A stretch of DNA of 64,000 nucleotides from JAGVSR01 sp031413815 (GTDB taxonomy: Bacteria; Pseudomonadota; Alphaproteobacteria; Rhizobiales; Hyphomicrobiaceae), in assembly GCA_031413815.1 (NCBI GenBank), contig JANOFU010000023.1, forward strand, positions 1-64,000. The letters are read 5' to 3'. Numbering within the stretch: position 1 is the stretch's first letter; every line of letters begins with the position of its first letter. A program made the position numbers and the translations under genes. The notes below the pieces were generated by a model. It was not told the DNA's origin, ran no database searches, and saw only the letters and a program-made list of their open reading frames with translations. Positions 8,587 to 17,689 of this stretch are shown one piece after another.

Positions 8587-9819
8587 TTAACCATCCAGCC
8601 GGCGGAATACGAGACTGGCATTTGTTCCACCGAACCCGAAGCTGTTCGACATCACACAGTTAAGCGCAATGTTGTCGATCCGCTTGCGGGCGATCGGCAT
8701 GTCTTCAAAAAGTGGATCGAGTTCATCAATATTGGCGCTTTCGCAGACAAATCCATTGTTCATCATCAGCAGCGAGAAGATTGCTTCTTGAACGCCGATC
8801 GCACCGAGCGAATGTCCCGTTAAGGATTTCGTTGCCGAGATGTGCGGTGCGGATTTGCCGAACACATCGCGGATCGCCTGGATCTCGCGCTCGTCACCAA
8901 CTGGTGTCCCGGTGCCGTGTGGATTGATGTAATCGATTTTCGGCAGACCTTTGCCATCAAGCCCCTTCATGGCGAGTTTCATGCAGCGCGCGGCCCCTTC
9001 GCCAGACGGCGCGACCATGTCGAACCCGTCGGATGTGGCGCCATAGCCAGCGACTTCGCCGTAAATTTTTGCGCCGCGCGCTTTGGCGTGCTCCAATTCT
9101 TCAAGCACCAGCACGCCAGCGCCGCCGGCAATCACGAAGCCGTCCCGGTTTTTGTCGTAGGCGCGGCTCGACTTTTCGGGTGTTGCGTTATAGCGCGACG
9201 ACATAGCGCCCATAGCATCGAACAAGTTGGACAGTGTCCAATCGAGTTCCTCGCAACCGCCAGCAAACATCACATCCTGCTTGCCCCATTGAATGAGTTC
9301 GGCGGCGTTGCCGATGCAGTGGGCGCTGGTTGCACAAGCTGACGAGATTGAATAGTTGGTGCCTTTGATCTGAAAGGACGTCGCCAACGCAGCTGATGGG
9401 CCTGAGCACATCGCCTTGGGCACTTCGAACGGGCCGATCTTTTTCGGGCCACCGGATTTTAAGGTGGTCTCGGCGGCTTCAACGATGGCGCGTGTTGATG
9501 GGCCGCCGGAGCCAACGATAATCCCGGTGCGCTCATTGACGACGTCGGCCGCTTCAAGGCCCGCGTCGCGGATTGCCTGGTCCATCGCGATGTAGTTCCA
9601 GGCAACGCCCGGGTTCATGAACCGCTTGGGTTTGCGCGGAACCATCGCCTCCCATTCGAGTTTGGGATCGCCGTGCACCTGGCACTTGAAGCCGAGCTCG
9701 GCGTATTTGTCAGCACGCGTGATGCCTGATTTCGCTTCGCGCAGCGACGCGATCACCTCTTGGGTGTTGTTCCCGATCGAGGACACGATCCCCATTCCGG
9801 TGACGGCCACCCGCCTCAT
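8587..9819 (-). CDS. fabB: 3-oxoacyl-[acyl-carrier-protein] synthase I
   Basis: A 410-residue condensing enzyme that elongates acyl-ACP, including the cis-3-decenoyl-ACP made by FabA, and so is needed for unsaturated fatty acids. The nucleophile is the cysteine in SSACATSAHC; the two active-site histidines lie in NPHGTGTPVGD and TGHSLGAIG, and the C-terminal glycine loop SFGFGGTNAS is present. ATG 9819 is chosen because GAGAGGGG precedes it; a start at 9837 is possible. It lies 80 bases downstream of fabA and is co-directional. Confidence 0.95.
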   Translation of the reverse strand: MRRVAVTGMGIVSSIGNNTQEVIASLREAKSGITRADKYAELGFKCQVHGDPKLEWEAMVPRKPKRFMNPGVAWNYIAMDQAIRDAGLEAADVVNERTGIIVGSGGPSTRAIVEAAETTLKSGGPKKIGPFEVPKAMCSGPSAALATSFQIKGTNYSISSACATSAHCIGNAAELIQWGKQDVMFAGGCEELDWTLSNLFDAMGAMSSRYNATPEKSSRAYDKNRDGFVIAGGAGVLVLEELEHAKARGAKIYGEVAGYGATSDGFDMVAPSGEGAARCMKLAMKGLDGKGLPKIDYINPHGTGTPVGDEREIQAIRDVFGKSAPHISATKSLTGHSLGAIGVQEAIFSLLMMNNGFVCESANIDELDPLFEDMPIARKRIDNIALNCVMSNSFGFGGTNASLVFRRLDG

Positions 9820-9899
9820 TCGCGTTCCCCTCTCCAATCTTGCGTGCGCAGCCTAGCGGCGCGCTGTCCAGCAAGATGTTGTTGTGCACTATGGACGTC

Positions 9900-10442
9900 T
9901 CAGCCGCCACCCGCTGATGGCGTATCACCAGTTTCGAACAGTCCGACACGAAGGTCCGTGGCCGTATAAATGACTTTGCCATCCGCGATCAGTTGTCCAT
10001 CCGCGATGGCCAGCTTCAACCGGCGCAGGATCACCCGCTTCATATCGATAACGTACTCGACCTTGCCAGTGGTCGGCAGGATCATATCGGTGAACTTCAC
10101 TTCGCCTACTCCAAGGGCCCGGCCGCGGCCAGGAGCGCCAAGCCATCCCAGGAAGAACCCGGTCAGTTGCCAGAGCGCATCAAGGCCGAGGCAGCCAGGC
10201 ATCACAGGGTCGCCCTTGAAGTGGCAGTCGAAGAACCAGTCGAGGCGCGCGTTGCCCGCAACCGCAAGTTCAGCCACCACTTGGCCTTTTCCGTGGGGGC
10301 CACCGGTCTCCGTGATGGATGTGATGCTGTCGAACATCAACATCGGCGGCAGCGGCAACTGGGCGTTGCCGGGGCCGAAAAGCTCACCCCGGCCGCACGT
10401 GAGAAGTCCCTCGAAATCGTAGCTTGAACGGCGGTCCGCCAT
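9900..10442 (-). CDS. fabA: 3-hydroxydecanoyl-[acyl-carrier-protein] dehydratase/isomerase
   Basis: A 180-residue hotdog-fold enzyme that dehydrates 3-hydroxydecanoyl-ACP and isomerises the product to the cis-3 isomer, the branch point to unsaturated fatty acids. The catalytic histidine is in CHFKGDPVMPG and the partner aspartate in GCLGLDALWQ. Length matches FabA rather than FabZ (about 150 residues). It is the first gene of fabA-fabB-fabI and is divergent from irr, an arrangement common in rhizobial genomes. The C-terminal tail GDTPSAGGG is not conserved in the family as far as I know. Confidence 0.96.
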   Translation of the reverse strand: MADRRSSYDFEGLLTCGRGELFGPGNAQLPLPPMLMFDSITSITETGGPHGKGQVVAELAVAGNARLDWFFDCHFKGDPVMPGCLGLDALWQLTGFFLGWLGAPGRGRALGVGEVKFTDMILPTTGKVEYVIDMKRVILRRLKLAIADGQLIADGKVIYTATDLRVGLFETGDTPSAGGG

Positions 10443-10583
10443 CGTCAGTCTATTGCCCCATTTGGCCTGCCGGCCGCCCCAACCGCTAAGCCGCGGGTTC
10501 GTAACACACTCCCTGGACGTTCAAAAGGTAAACCGGTTGAGCGTCAAGCGGTCAGGCGGGCGGGGACGGCTTGCCGCGTCCCG

Positions 10584-10612
10584 TTGCACGGATTGCGGGA
10601 AGTCCCTATAAT
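10584..10612 (+). promoter_or_regulatory. Sigma70-type promoter for irr
   Basis: TTGCAC (10584-10589) and a perfect TATAAT (10607-10612) are separated by 17 bases, about 100 bases before the irr start codon. It lies in the 268-bp divergent region between fabA and irr. It is the best consensus promoter I found in the window. I see no clear iron-control box overlapping it. Confidence 0.78.
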
Positions 10613-10710
10613 CCAGCCACAATTAGAGATAGGGTCACCATCTGATGTCTGTTGTGGCCGCCGCTTGGCGGCAGGCAGGATGAGCGTGGCTTAAAATCAG
10701 TGACGGGACT

Positions 10711-11133
10711 GTGGATAAAGAACTCGAGCCGCAAACGGATGGAATTGCTCAAAAGTTGCGCGAGGCCGGTTTGCGGCCCACGCGGCAGCGCTTAATGCTG
10801 GGCGAGTTGCTGTTCGGGACGGGAGACCGGCATGTATCGGCTGAAATGCTGCACGCCGAGGTGATCTCGGCGGGGGAGCAGGTGTCGTTAGCCACTGTAT
10901 ACAATACTCTGCATCAATTCACGCAAGCCGGTCTGCTGCGCGAACTCGCAGTCGATGGATCGAAGGCATACTTCGATACCAATACGTCCAACCACAACCA
11001 CTTTTTCATCGAGGACCGCGGCCAGTTGATCGACATCACGGGCGACGCGATCCGGGTCGATGGATTGCCAGAGCCGCCGCAAGGAATGCGCATCAGTCAT
11101 ATCGACGTGGTGGTCCGCTTGGTGGCAAAGTAG
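10711..11133 (+). CDS. irr: Irr-type Fur family transcriptional regulator
   Basis: A 140-residue Fur-superfamily protein with the winged-helix start (LREAGLRPTRQRLMLGELLF, DNA recognition near LATVYNTLHQF) and the Irr-like middle YFDTNTSNH. In rhizobia Irr senses heme status and represses iron-consuming genes under iron limitation. The usual HHH heme/metal cluster reads His-Asn-His here, and no HRM motif is present at the N terminus, so heme sensitivity may differ. GTG 10711 is the start that fits. It ends one base before the convergent SH3 gene and is divergent from fabA. Confidence 0.9.
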   Translation: MDKELEPQTDGIAQKLREAGLRPTRQRLMLGELLFGTGDRHVSAEMLHAEVISAGEQVSLATVYNTLHQFTQAGLLRELAVDGSKAYFDTNTSNHNHFFIEDRGQLIDITGDAIRVDGLPEPPQGMRISHIDVVVRLVAK

Positions 11134-11134
11134 G

Positions 11135-11710
11135 CTAACGGATCGTCTCGCCCTCGTAGATCCCCCAGAGTTTTTTCTGCTCGATGTAGCCCCGGTACTT
11201 GTCGATGGTGACTTCGCACCAGCGGCTGTCGCAGGTGTGGACGTTGGCGATCACGCCGGCCTCAACGATAGCCTTTGGTTTGGCGCTTTCGCTGTCACCC
11301 GAGCGGATGGGGATTTGCGGAGGCGCTGTATCGGGTTTGACGTCCCAGGGTTGGACGAGCGCCGTTCGCCGTCCTGACAACAGGGACTGCAACACCCAGC
11401 CGGTGGCACCATCGGCATCCCGCACTTCGCGCCAGGCTTCGAATTCTTTGGTGACTTCGAGCGGCAAGCCGGCGCGGCGGTAGATCCACTGCGTCGGGTA
11501 GTCCCGGCCAGGTCCGGTGCGGAGGTTGACCTCGTCAGACTTGAGGCTGACGAAGCGGGGGATCGGCAGCCCGGTTGCTCCGCTGGCGGGTGGGGCGGTC
11601 TGGCTGGCGGCTGGGCACGCGATGGCAAGCATCGCCAACAGCAATCCTGCTGCTGGGGTTGGCCGGCGCGCTGTGATCAAAAGTCCGGCTGCTGGGCGAA
11701 GCATTTGCAT
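11135..11710 (-). CDS. Exported bacterial SH3-domain protein
   Basis: A 191-residue protein with a signal peptide (hydrophobic AAGLLLAMLAIACPAASQ, residues about 20-37) followed by two SH3b-type modules: one at about 55-115 (SDEVNLRTGPGRDYPTQWIY, then GATGWVLQSLLSG) and a second around 145-185 (EAGVIANVHTCDSRWCEVTI). SH3b domains in exported proteins usually bind cell-wall peptides. A cysteine pair in the second module may form a disulfide. It is divergent from the dehydrogenase at 11935, a pairing I recall from other rhizobial genomes. No enzyme domain is present. Confidence 0.85.
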   Translation of the reverse strand: MQMLRPAAGLLITARRPTPAAGLLLAMLAIACPAASQTAPPASGATGLPIPRFVSLKSDEVNLRTGPGRDYPTQWIYRRAGLPLEVTKEFEAWREVRDADGATGWVLQSLLSGRRTALVQPWDVKPDTAPPQIPIRSGDSESAKPKAIVEAGVIANVHTCDSRWCEVTIDKYRGYIEQKKLWGIYEGETIR

Positions 11711-11934
11711 AATCTGCGGTCAAATCACAAGGCCGTGGCGGCGGCAAGGCACCGGCTGCGGCACTGCACAGGCTGTTCGCCGCGCTGCGGCATGACTGGA
11801 CTTTAAAAAGCTCGGCTTTGTTTTCCCAAAAGGCTTCTGTTAGACACGGGGCTGAGGACGTGCCGGGGTCACGGCTGGCGCAAATTTTGCGCGGCACCTG
11901 AGGCGTCTGCCCGTCGATACGTCCCGGAACAGTC

Positions 11935-12933
11935 ATGCCCCAAAGCGCCAAAAAGCCGATCGTCATTGTAACGCGCAAGCTCCCCGATGTGGTGGAGACA
12001 CGGATGCGCGAGTTGTTCGACGCGCGCCTCAACGCCGATGACACGCCGATGACGCAGGCCCAGCTGGTGCAGGCGGTGAAAACGGCGGACGTGATCGTGC
12101 CGACTGTGACAGACCGGATTGATCGCGGCGTGATTGCTCAGGCTGGACCGCAGTTGCGTTTGATCGCCAACTTCGGCACTGGAGTCGACAACATCGATCT
12201 CGATACGGCGCGCAACCGCGCCATCACCGTCACCAACACGCCTGGCGTGCTGACCGAAGACACGGCCGACATGACCATGGCACTGATCCTCGCCGTGCCG
12301 CGCCGGATCGCGGAAGGGGCGGCGTACTTGAAAGATGGCAAAGTTCAATGGGCCGGGTGGTCGCCGACCTGGATGCTGGGCCACCGGATCTTCGGCAAGC
12401 GGCTTGGCATCATCGGCATGGGGCGGATCGGCCAAGCGGTGGCGCAGCGGGCTAAGGCGTTCGGTCTGCAGATCCACTATCACAACCGCAAACGGCTGCC
12501 GGCGGAGCTCGAGCAAGAGCTTGAGGCGACCTACTGGGAAAGCCTCGATCAGATGCTGCTGCGCATGGACATCGTTTCGGTGAACTGCCCGCATACGCCC
12601 GCGACGTATCACTTGCTATCGGCGCGGCGGCTGAAACTGCTGAAGCCGACGGCCTACATCGTCAACACTGCGCGCGGAGAAGTCATCGACGAAAACGAGC
12701 TGTCGCGGATGATTGAAGCGGGAACGATTGCTGGCGCCGGTCTCGACGTGTTTGAGCACGAGCCGGTCATCAATCCTAAGCTGCTCGCATCCGAGCGTGT
12801 CGTCGCCCTGCCGCACATGAGCTCTGCGACCATCGAAGGCCGCGTCGAGATGGGTGAGAAAGTCATCATCAACGTCAAGGCATTCCTTGACGGTCACGCC
12901 CCGCCCGACAAGGTTCATCCGGCGATGTTCTAA
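11935..12933 (+). CDS. gyaR: D-isomer 2-hydroxyacid dehydrogenase, glyoxylate reductase type
   Basis: A 332-residue cytoplasmic oxidoreductase of the GyaR group, which reduces glyoxylate or hydroxypyruvate with NAD(P)H. The Rossmann motif GIIGMGRIGQA is near residue 161. The catalytic arginine is in NTARGEVIDE, the glutamate in GLDVFEHEP and the histidine in VALPHMSSAT, so the full Arg-Glu-His set is present. Length matches the family. It stands alone on its strand between the SH3 gene and the M50 gene. Glyoxylate versus hydroxypyruvate cannot be decided from sequence; serine-cycle or photorespiration-like metabolism is possible. Confidence 0.9.
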   Translation: MPQSAKKPIVIVTRKLPDVVETRMRELFDARLNADDTPMTQAQLVQAVKTADVIVPTVTDRIDRGVIAQAGPQLRLIANFGTGVDNIDLDTARNRAITVTNTPGVLTEDTADMTMALILAVPRRIAEGAAYLKDGKVQWAGWSPTWMLGHRIFGKRLGIIGMGRIGQAVAQRAKAFGLQIHYHNRKRLPAELEQELEATYWESLDQMLLRMDIVSVNCPHTPATYHLLSARRLKLLKPTAYIVNTARGEVIDENELSRMIEAGTIAGAGLDVFEHEPVINPKLLASERVVALPHMSSATIEGRVEMGEKVIINVKAFLDGHAPPDKVHPAMF

Positions 12934-13130
12934 GGGCTTGGCCGCCATGCCCATGCTGGTGCTAGGCAGCCTTGATGTGACCGGTGCCTGACGCCGCTTT
13001 CGATCGACTCAGAACTTTCGCTTTGACCCGCCCGGCAATCGGGCGTGATCAGCAACGATATCGATCGATTGGCGCCAGTGCGAGTGGGCACGCGCGGCGC
13101 AATGGGCGACCCTGGACTTGGCACCTGGCT

Positions 13131-14327
13131 TCAGGCGCTGAGCAGTTTGACCGTGACGAAAAGGTAAAACAGCAGCGTTGCCGCGTAGGCGGCCGCCAGC
13201 CACGCTTGTTCTGGCACGCTGATGGCTGGCGTTTTGCCCTCGTCATCTTGCGCGCCGAATAAGACCGCGGGTGTGGCCAGCGCCAACAGAACGATCAGCA
13301 CGTGCCATCCCATGTAGGCGGCAACAGCAAAGCCAATGAAAAGGCAAAACAACTCAATGAAGCCCGCAATGTCTTGGTTGTGGCGAGACAACAAGGCTGA
13401 CGTCACGTGGCCGCCATCCAGCGGCAAGAACGGCGCGAGATTGATGCCATTGAGAACAGCGCTCATCAACGCGAGTTCGGTGAGCAGTTCGTTGCCTGTT
13501 GCCTGGGCTGCCACATAGAACGCGGCGGTCGTGACGATGCTCAAGCCCGGACCCATGAGTGCCACAAACCCGCGGTGGCCTTCTGAGGCGTGCGGCTTCG
13601 ACGCGACGGCGACGCCGCCAAAGAATGGAATGAAGTAAATGCCTTGCACGGGCTGGCCGACCATCCTCATGGCCAAGGCATGCCCGGCTTCGTGAATCAA
13701 TATGAGGCCGACGAGGATGGCCGCGGATTGCCATCCGTAGAGATAGAAGAAGCTGGCAAATGTCAGAACGCCGGTCGTGACGGTCGCGCCCGCACCGGAC
13801 ATTGGCTGTGCGGTACCGGCGAGTTTTTCACAATGATCCTTGATGCGCCGCGCGCCCTGCACGGGTCCGAGCGGTGCTTCGATGCGGCTGCTGAACGTCC
13901 GATGCGTAATGTCGCTGCGCATCGTGAACCGTGTGCCAGTCTTTTCTGGAATGAGCGAATACGCGATGAAGTAATTGTCTTCTGGGCGCACCCGGCCGTC
14001 ATCGCCGATCGACAAGTATTGGTAGACGCCAGCTTCGCCGGGCTTTTCACTGATCAAGCGATATGAAATGGGAATGATTGTTTCGCCGAACTTGATCGTG
14101 CCCTCATGCACCGTGTTGTCAGCTGGTGCCGGTTCCACTTCGATGTGGATTGGAACAAACTCATCGAAGGTGATTTTGCGCGCAGTCGCGACCTGCCAGA
14201 CAGTCTCTCTCGGGGCATCGATAAAGACGCTCTTTTCATAGGTCTTGCGCCGGACGCCGAGCAAAGCATCGAAGATGCCGCGGATGCAGCGGTAGATAAC
14301 GATAAACAAGATTTCAAGAAATGCCAC
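13131..14327 (-). CDS. Membrane site-2 metalloprotease (M50) with N-terminal SRPBCC domain
   Basis: A 398-residue fusion. After a short hydrophobic segment (residues 1-20), residues about 30-165 look like an SRPBCC/START-like lipid- or ligand-binding domain (KSVFIDAPRETVWQVAT, then TMRSDITHRTFSSRIEAPLG). The C-terminal 200 residues are a polytopic M50 protease with the zinc motif HEAGH (212-216) and the distal NLAPFLPLDGGH (about 296-307). The combination would place a ligand sensor on an intramembrane protease; the ligand and substrate are unknown. GTG 14327 is chosen because GGGAG lies 7 bases upstream; a longer frame to 14522 would overlap moeB. It is followed by a convergent gap to the dehydrogenase. 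Confidence 0.88.
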   Translation of the reverse strand: MAFLEILFIVIYRCIRGIFDALLGVRRKTYEKSVFIDAPRETVWQVATARKITFDEFVPIHIEVEPAPADNTVHEGTIKFGETIIPISYRLISEKPGEAGVYQYLSIGDDGRVRPEDNYFIAYSLIPEKTGTRFTMRSDITHRTFSSRIEAPLGPVQGARRIKDHCEKLAGTAQPMSGAGATVTTGVLTFASFFYLYGWQSAAILVGLILIHEAGHALAMRMVGQPVQGIYFIPFFGGVAVASKPHASEGHRGFVALMGPGLSIVTTAAFYVAAQATGNELLTELALMSAVLNGINLAPFLPLDGGHVTSALLSRHNQDIAGFIELFCLFIGFAVAAYMGWHVLIVLLALATPAVLFGAQDDEGKTPAISVPEQAWLAAAYAATLLFYLFVTVKLLSA

Positions 14328-14367
14328 AGACAGGCTCCCACGGTGCCGGGGTGACGAGTATCCGCCG

Positions 14368-15219
14368 TTATCCAGTTGAGGCGCACGCCGCAGTTCCCGC
14401 CGCAACACCGGTTTCACGTGGATGACACGACAGGTCGAGGATGGTGGGCGTGGTGCCACTGAGAGCGTTATCTGGATCCCAGCCGATTTGAACTGTCTCG
14501 AACCGCGCATCTTTGGCATCATAGATCAGCAGACGGCCCGCTAGGCTTTCGCCGGTGCCCGTGATCTCCTTGATCACTTCTGTTGCTTGCAGCGTGCCGG
14601 CGACGCCGACGATCGAGCCGAGCACGCCAACCTCCGCACAATTGGCAACCGTTCCCGGAGGTGGGGCTTCTGGGAACAGGCAGCGATAGCTCGGGTAGGG
14701 AACGCCGTTGGCACCCTTCTCATGCGGCTTGAACATCGTGACGTACCCATCGAACGGGCCAACGGCGGCGAACGCGAGCGGCTTTTTGGCGAAGTAACAG
14801 GCGTCCGACACCAGATAGCGCGTTGCGAAATTGTCTGATCCGTCGGCGATGATGTCGTAGCGCGCCAAGATCTCAAGCGCGTTGTCCGCCGTCAGCCGCG
14901 TGGGGTAGGTTTCAACTGACACATGCGGATTGATGCGCGCGATGGTGTCACGGGCGCTGACGACTTTTAGTTTGCCCACGTGCGCTGTGTCGTGAATCAC
15001 CTGGCGTTGCAGGTTGTCGAGCGACACGGTGTCGTCGTCGATGATGCCGAGTGTGCCAACGCCAGCCGCGGCCAAGTACAACAGAACGGGTGAGCCAAGA
15101 CCTCCGGCACCGACGACAAGAACGCGGGCCGCTTTGAGTTTTTGTTGGCCCTGCCCGCCGATTTCCTTGAGGACAAGGTGGCGCTTGTAGCGCTGAATTT
15201 CTTCAGGTGAGAGCGTCAT
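14368..15219 (-). CDS. moeB: Molybdopterin-synthase adenylyltransferase MoeB / ThiF-HesA family
   Basis: A 283-residue E1-like enzyme that adenylates the C terminus of a sulfur-carrier protein (MoaD or ThiS). The nucleotide-binding glycines are in VLVVGAGGLGSP (residues about 33-44), the ATP-site motif is DDDTVSLDNLQRQ, and the usual active-site region is YRCLFPEAPPPGTVANC. Some relatives carry a CxxC pair for zinc, which I do not see, so the zinc site may be reduced. It lies 40 bases upstream of the M50 gene on the same strand. MoeB is favoured over ThiF because a moaA gene is in the window and no thi genes are, but this is weak. Confidence 0.88.
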   Translation of the reverse strand: MTLSPEEIQRYKRHLVLKEIGGQGQQKLKAARVLVVGAGGLGSPVLLYLAAAGVGTLGIIDDDTVSLDNLQRQVIHDTAHVGKLKVVSARDTIARINPHVSVETYPTRLTADNALEILARYDIIADGSDNFATRYLVSDACYFAKKPLAFAAVGPFDGYVTMFKPHEKGANGVPYPSYRCLFPEAPPPGTVANCAEVGVLGSIVGVAGTLQATEVIKEITGTGESLAGRLLIYDAKDARFETVQIGWDPDNALSGTTPTILDLSCHPRETGVAAGTAACASTG

Positions 15220-15348
15220 GGTGCGCAGTAGTCCTCAATCGCCTGCAATCGCGGCGCGTCTTGTGACGGACCAGCGGCAACCGTAGCGCCGTTTCACGTC
15301 AGATTCGAGAGGTCACGCGCGGCCGGGCTAGCCTTGGTCTGGCAGGCT

Positions 15349-16191
15349 TCAATTCCGGGCCGAGGCGTACGGCGTTTCGATACTTAGGTAGTACCGATTG
15401 ATCCAGCCTTGGGTGCCTTTGTGCGTGAAGACGCACCACTCGAGCCGGCACCTCCCGGTCAGCCGGATGCCGCGGCCGGTGGGCGCGATGGTGCCGACGA
15501 CGGCGTCATCGGCCGATGGGCCGCTGCGGATGTTCAAGACATCGTAATCTGGCACGCCCACGACCCGGAATGTCGGTTCCGGCGGCAGAATGGGCCGGGG
15601 CTCTGATTTCGCGGCGGGCGCCTGCGCCGCTTTTTGTGGCTTCGTAGGCGTGTCTCTTGTCTTGGCGACGGACGTGGTCTTCACTTTGGCTGGAACTGCA
15701 ACTTTTAGCGTTGCAATTGGTTTGGCAGACTGCGGCTGAGCTTCGGCATTTTGAAGCGGCGGCGCAGCCCGCTTGGGGGCTGGTGCCACTTGAGCTTGGA
15801 CAAACACGGGTCTCGATATGATCGTTGCTGTGCCCTGCTCACCGTCGTCGCGGAGCCACGCCACACGTTGGCCTGAGCCACGGATTTGCAAGCAATTGCG
15901 CTCGCGGTCGAACCAAATATTCCAGATATGGCAAATCTTGCCATTCTCGACCCACCAGCGGCCAGTGTCCCTTGCCGAGCCCATATAGAACGCGAGGGTG
16001 CCCGAGTCGCCGGCAAGCGTGCCATCGTCCAGATAGTCGATCTTCAGGATCAAGCCGAGGGGGGTATCGACATGCACCTTTGACCCTGTGAAGGTTTGGT
16101 TCAAGGCGTCGCTCGTCAGCAGCGGCGGTTCCGCAGACGCGGGCGCGCTTAGCAACGTCAGGAGAACAATGGTCAACGCAAAACGCATCAT
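15349..16191 (-). CDS. Exported protein with DUF995-like and SH3 domains
   Basis: A 280-residue secreted protein: signal peptide (residues 1-20, ending SAPASA), a DUF995-like region of about 100 residues (SDALNQTFTGSKVHV, RWWVENGKICHIWNIWF with Cys before the aromatic run), a Pro/Ala/Lys-rich linker (about 135-205) and a C-terminal SH3b domain (YDVLNIRSGPSADDAVV, ending HKGTQGWINRYYL). It is the second SH3b protein in 5 kb and is likely to act in the periplasm or at the wall. Function unknown. Confidence 0.82.
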   Translation of the reverse strand: MMRFALTIVLLTLLSAPASAEPPLLTSDALNQTFTGSKVHVDTPLGLILKIDYLDDGTLAGDSGTLAFYMGSARDTGRWWVENGKICHIWNIWFDRERNCLQIRGSGQRVAWLRDDGEQGTATIISRPVFVQAQVAPAPKRAAPPLQNAEAQPQSAKPIATLKVAVPAKVKTTSVAKTRDTPTKPQKAAQAPAAKSEPRPILPPEPTFRVVGVPDYDVLNIRSGPSADDAVVGTIAPTGRGIRLTGRCRLEWCVFTHKGTQGWINRYYLSIETPYASARN

Positions 16192-16620
16192 GATGCCGTA
16201 TGGAATTCTCTTTTGACTATTTAGCGGCAGGGATGACTGTCGCAGGCAACCTTTGGCAATCCGCAGAAGATCACGACGTTGGTAAACGGGGTGTTAGCAA
16301 ATAAGCAAATGATCCTATGGGGCCTGCAAAGACACTTGTTCTGGAGGGTTGGTGAGGCGCTGGTCGGGCCAGTCGGGTTGCGAGGCGGCGCACCATTGCC
16401 ACTAATCTTGCGAACGCTCTTTTTCCTCTGAGAGGACAATGGAGTGGGCCGAATGTGCATATTGAAGCGGTCAAGCACCCGGTGCCGTGCGCCGATAGAA
16501 GTGGGATCAGACGATCGGCACCCGCCCACTATTCTGTGTTCGCTGGGGAATAACTTCCCGAGGCAGAGTGCGGTGCTGGCGGCTATGATGGCGCCGGTTG
16601 GGCGCCGATGGGGGTTTAGA
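16192..16620. other. Intergenic region without recognised features
   Basis: This 429-base stretch between divergent genes holds a possible in-frame upstream extension of the receiver gene (from 16444), but its translation is Arg/Cys-rich and unlike any domain. I found no convincing promoter, RNA or repeat here. Confidence 0.4.
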
Positions 16621-17082
16621 ATGCTCGTTGCTGCCAGTTCGGGAAAGGACCTGGTGTCCGAGAAAAGCGTGCTCATGCAAAAGCTCGCCAAGATTCCGCC
16701 CATCCGTTCGATCCAAATCATCGACGACAACCGGCTCGATGCAGAACATGTTTCGGCCGTTCTGCATCTTCTATTGGGCCGGGACGTGATCATCACTCAG
16801 CACAAGAGCATGGCTGTCGCGCTGGAAACATTGCGCCGGTCACCGCCAGATCTCATTTTTCTGGACGACTACTTGCCGCCGCTCGATCGCGCCGAAAGCT
16901 CGATGAAGTCGCTGCAACGGTTTGGCTACACGGGGCCGATCGTTGTCATGAGCGGATCGTTTACGCGCGCCCGCAAGACCGAGATTTCCGCATTCAAGCC
17001 GTTGGGGCTTCTGCCCAAAGACGACATCAATTCGTTTGCCATGGCTGAGGTTCTGGCGCGTCTCGGTTCCGACCGAAGTTAA
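16621..17082 (+). CDS. Single-domain response regulator (CheY-like receiver)
   Basis: A 153-residue protein consisting almost wholly of a receiver domain: acidic pocket IQIIDDNRLD, phosphorylation site LIFLDDYLPPLD, switch residue region IVVMSGSF and lysine in LLPKDD. There is no output domain, so it should act through protein-protein contact or as a phosphate sink. The insertion DYLPPLDRAESS is atypical. No histidine kinase is adjacent. ATG 16621 follows GGGGG by 6 bases; ATG 16675 is an alternative. Confidence 0.82.
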   Translation: MLVAASSGKDLVSEKSVLMQKLAKIPPIRSIQIIDDNRLDAEHVSAVLHLLLGRDVIITQHKSMAVALETLRRSPPDLIFLDDYLPPLDRAESSMKSLQRFGYTGPIVVMSGSFTRARKTEISAFKPLGLLPKDDINSFAMAEVLARLGSDRS

Positions 17083-17243
17083 CGCCGCGATTTTTTGTTA
17101 ACCCGCTTTGGCCTGCTCTTTGCTGACCCATGCTCGCAAGGACCATTTCCGGTCTGGCGGGTCTTTTGGGTGATCACTGATCGTTCCAAATCTGCCGTTT
17201 CCGGCTCTGGTCCGCTCCGTCAACCATCGTTGCGTGATCCGGA

Positions 17244-17678
17244 ATGGCACAGCAGACCCTGAGACTTTCTCCCATGGTGACCCACGACGGCGTGGAAATG
17301 GGCTCCGAACGTAGCTTCGGGCTCGTGTTCGCGGCGTTGTTTGTGATCATCTCCCTGTGGCCCCTCGCGCATGGCAACGACCTGAGGCTGTGGGCGCTGG
17401 CTTCTGGAACAGGGTTTCTGACCCTGGCACTGGCACTGCCCGAGGTGCTGCGGCCACTCAACATTCTTTGGTTCCGGCTGGGCCTGCTGATCGGCCGCGT
17501 CATGACTCCCGTCGTCATGGCCGCGATCTTCCTTCTCACCGTCGTACCGGTTGGCCTCGCCATGCGCGCGGCCGGCAAGGATGTGCTGCGCCTCTCGCGC
17601 CGTCCCGATCTCAAATCGTACTGGATCACACGTGACAGCCCTGGGCCTGAGCGCGGCTCCATGAAACGTCAATTCTAA
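17244..17678 (+). CDS. SxtJ-like membrane protein
   Basis: A 144-residue protein with four hydrophobic segments (for example FGLVFAALFVIISLWPLA and VVMAAIFLLTVVPVGLAM) and a cytoplasmic tail ending DLKSYWITRDSPGPE. This tail motif is typical of the SxtJ family, small membrane proteins that sit before carbamoyltransferase genes, including in saxitoxin clusters. Its stop codon overlaps the ribosome binding site of the next gene, so it begins a tight operon. Biochemical role unknown. Confidence 0.85.
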   Translation: MAQQTLRLSPMVTHDGVEMGSERSFGLVFAALFVIISLWPLAHGNDLRLWALASGTGFLTLALALPEVLRPLNILWFRLGLLIGRVMTPVVMAAIFLLTVVPVGLAMRAAGKDVLRLSRRPDLKSYWITRDSPGPERGSMKRQF

Positions 17679-17689
17679 AGGAGACGCCG

